NCBI GenBank assembly: GCA_017979445.1
Contig: CM030711.1
Location: 39,300,757-39,364,756, forward strand
Direction: 5' to 3'
From: Akebia trifoliata
Taxonomy: Eukaryota; Streptophyta; Magnoliopsida; Ranunculales; Lardizabalaceae
DNA length: 64,000 bases
Shown: positions 61,655 to 64,000 of the stretch, piece by piece
How the letters are laid out: the number at the start of each line of letters is the position of its first letter
How positions within the stretch are numbered: the first letter of the stretch is position 1
The notes under the pieces: generated by a model
What the model was told of the DNA's origin: nothing
The model's database searches: none
What the model saw: the letters and a program-made list of their open reading frames with translations, nothing else
Position numbers and translations under genes: made by a program

Positions 61655-62505
61655 TTGTAAGAGGGAAACTACACTCAATGGGACAAAATGAACCAAATTG
61701 ATCCTTATTTTCCACAAAAAAATGGCAATAAGTGTGAAAAGATGATGAAGGAAGAGTGGAAACCATGTGTTGAGTATTAGACTATTAGCTATTTGATGAC
61801 CCAAGGAGTTGTCGTGTCGTGAAGCTTAGAAGAAAAGAAACAGTGCCACTTAGCCTTGCAACTAGTTATACATAATAGGCTCATTATATCTTAGTTTTGG
61901 TCCAACGTTCTTATGTTGCTCAATGGATTCCACCACGAACTAATTCAAAATAGTCATATGGCTAAAAACAAGCTCTTTTTTTTTATATATAGATAAAGAA
62001 GATTTTATACATCAAAAGGGAAGGAGGTTGAGGGCCCTCTACGAAAAAGGCACCATCAAACCAAAAAGAAAAAGAAAAGCAAGGAAAAAAATAAAACGAT
62101 GTAAGAGAAGAAAAACACACAAAACACAAAACTAACACTCCGTATACAAATTGACTCCCACCTAAAGAGAAGATTGTCAAAAACAATGCCTTTGAAATTT
62201 TCATACTACTTACACCACCAAAAACATAAAATGATGACCGACATAATTACTTCTTGAATGGATCGGTCTTTCCCATCAAAGAGTCCATTGTTCCTCTTCC
62301 TCCATATGACCCTACTAACCGCAAAAAGGATCAAAAATCAAGAATCAAGAACCAAAGAATCTCCATTATGGAGCTCAAAACATTGGTCTTCCAAGGAGAA
62401 AACAATGTAATCAGGAATCCATGAAAACACTTGGACATATAAGAGAGAGAAAAATTAGGACCAAATTTTGTGCAAGAAAAAACAATTAGAGTTTTCTTAA
62501 AAGAA
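61655..62505 (-). repeat. LINE 3' fragment, copy 1 of a local duplication
   Basis: The minus strand reads like the C-terminal end of a plant LINE polyprotein: VIWRKRNNGLFDGKDRSIQE near 62300 (the WRxRN...F zinc-binding region), IMSVIILCFWW, and FDNLLFRWES near 62170. Long parts recur at 63165-63783. Copy 1 has about 190 bp (61950-62140, including LLMYKIFF-like tail sequence) absent from copy 2. Confidence 0.65.
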
Positions 62506-62557
62506 AACCAGAAGATCATGACATTTCCTAGATATACTTGGGGTTGGGGGGTGGGGA

Positions 62558-62876
62558 TGGTGATAAATTTGGAGGTCCAACTCAAAACCAATTGGCAATG
62601 AGTGGAAAGGCCTAGGGGCTTATAAGGAGAGAGACAAGGCAATTTGTGTCCGATGTTAAACTCAACACGCCCCCGCATGTGTGGGCTGGACTAGGCCAAA
62701 GCACGTGGAGATATGAATTGGGACATGGAGGAGAGAAAGGCATGCTTTAATACCATGATAAACTTGGGGATCCAACTCAAAACCAATTGGCAATGAGTGG
62801 AGGGACCCAGGAACTTATAAGGAGAGAGACAAGGCAATTTGTGTCCAATGTGGGACTAAACTCAACAGATGGTGGG
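62558..62876. repeat. degenerate copia LTR piece, duplicated in tandem, with PBS-like word
   Basis: Two direct copies (62558-62665 and 62757-62876) share tccaactcaaaaccaattgg and cttataaggagagagacaag ... caatttgtgtcc. Between them gctttaataccatgataa resembles the complement of a TGGTATCAGAGC primer site, so this is probably an antisense LTR end. Confidence 0.45.
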
Positions 62877-63164
62877 TAAGCCAGAGTTGAACCTATGGAC
62901 TCAAAGTTAAGACATTTCTTGTAGTTTCAGGTCTCTCTCACAATACTCTCTTTGCTCCTAGAGCTCATGTAACCCAACAACTCCTAAGAGCCACAAATGA
63001 GACTTAGATTCCACTCCTTTGGTGTCAAGCTTTGTCGCATCTAGCGCATTAATCTTGAGGCAGGTTTTTCATTATTTCATTTTAGACCATTATAATGGAA
63101 ATACTTGTATGGATAGAAACATCTAATTAGATTCAGATAAAGTTCAGATTCATCGATGGACATA
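62877..63164. other. intergenic, nothing recognised
   Basis: About 290 bp of unassigned sequence between the LTR fragment and the second LINE copy. Confidence 0.4.
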
Positions 63165-63783
63165 AGAGGGAAACTACACTTGATGAGACAAAATGAACCA
63201 AATTATTCCTGATTTTCCACACAAAAAAATGACAATAAGTGTGAAAGGATGATGAAGAATGGAAACCATGTGTTGAGTATTAGACTATTCGCTACTTGAA
63301 GACCCAAAGAGTTTTCGTGTCGTGAAACTTAGAAAAAAGAAACAATGCCACTTACCATCGCATAAGCTCATTATGTCTTAGTTTTGGTCCAACGTCAATG
63401 GATTCCACCACAAACTAACTACTCCCAATACAAACTAACCCCCACCTAAAGAGAAGATTGTTAAAAAAAGATGCCTTTGAAATTGTCATACTACTTACAC
63501 CACCAAAAACAAAAAACAATATCCAACATAATTACTTCTTGAATGGATCATTCTTTCCCTTCAACGAGTCCATTGTTCCTTTCCTCTTCTTCCATATGGC
63601 ACAACTAACCGCAAAAAGGATCAAAAACCAAGAACCAAAGAATCCCCATTATGGAGCTCAAAGCATTGGTCTTCCAAGGAGAAAACAATGTAATGAGGAA
63701 TCCACGAAAACAACTAGACATATAAAAGAGAAAAAAATTGAGACCAAATTTTGTGTGAGAAAAAAACAATTAGAGTTTTCTTA
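63165..63783 (-). repeat. LINE 3' fragment, copy 2
   Basis: Matches 61655-62505 in the same orientation with scattered substitutions and several deletions. It ends at a (TA)n tract where copy 1 continues (gttttctta then tatata versus gttttcttaaaag). Confidence 0.6.
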
Positions 63784-63807
63784 TATATATATATATATAT
63801 ATATATA

Positions 63808-64000
63808 TGGATTGGGATCCGTTGACATGATCCTATCCCTTTAAACTCACAATCCAATGGTTGAGATTTTATGAGTATCTTGATAACTCAAATCTCGGAG
63901 ATACTTATCCCAAGGATAAATCTCAACCATTGGATTTTGCGCTTAAAGGGTTGGGATCATGTGTTATTTTCATGAGCCATTCTTAGGAGTCAAGGGATCC
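63808..64000. mobile_element. foldback MITE at the window end
   Basis: The arms catgatcctatccctttaaa ... aatccaatggttgagattt and aaatctcaaccattggatt ... ttaaagggttgggatcatg are inverted. A TA tract precedes the left end. The right terminus may lie beyond the window. Confidence 0.6.

Overview
This is a 64 kb piece of an AT-rich plant nuclear chromosome, most likely from a eudicot; the species cannot be told from the sequence. The evidence is three plant gene families with GT-AG introns, kilobase-sized introns full of transposon debris, and remains of Ty1/copia, Ty3/gypsy, LINE and MITE-type elements. There are no bacterial operons, CRISPR arrays or phage genes. Only three conserved protein genes can be read with confidence, plus the possible 5' part of a fourth.

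Layout. 1-7534 (+): the last 11 exons of a PHO1-type phosphate exporter; the N-terminal SPX half lies upstream of the window. 9771-13175 (-): a complete three-exon long-chain alcohol oxidase (FAO), whose 3' end faces the 3' end of PHO1. About 13.3-38 kb: a repeat desert holding hAT-like MITEs (two show 8-bp target duplications), a Ty3/gypsy pol relic, a possible long LTR, a triple array of palindromic MITEs (28.07-29.22 kb), a 1.8 kb foldback element (30-31.8 kb) and a PIF/Harbinger-like element (36-37.2 kb). 38112-50669 (-): phytochelatin synthase (PCS) in eight exons over 12.6 kb. Its introns carry a LINE, a truncated L1 tail, MITEs, copia gag debris, a solo LTR and a 1.1 kb nested palindrome. 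53.9-55.8 kb: a probable gypsy solo LTR. 57.1-57.4 kb: a GC-richer island, possibly organellar. 57.4-60.5 kb: an internally deleted copia element with a palindromic MITE inside it. 60944-61246 (+): the 5' exons of a small or partial unidentified gene. 61.6-64 kb: duplicated LINE fragments and another foldback repeat.

The three named genes act in unrelated processes: phosphate export to the xylem, fatty alcohol oxidation, and heavy-metal chelation. Their closeness looks like ordinary plant gene order and not a functional cluster.

Main points for a second look: (1) PCS exon 2 has one extra T in a homopolymer, which breaks the reading frame before the catalytic Cys. Removing that base places the triad at 56/162/180, the numbering of Arabidopsis PCS1. 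(2) A family of TA-flanked, double-hairpin palindromic MITEs shares a core but has different terminal modules. One copy sits inside copia coding sequence, which suggests the TA tracts arrive with the element. (3) Several insertions can be read with target-site duplications, including one with a related empty-site copy in the same window. All calls were made by eye; no database search was run.
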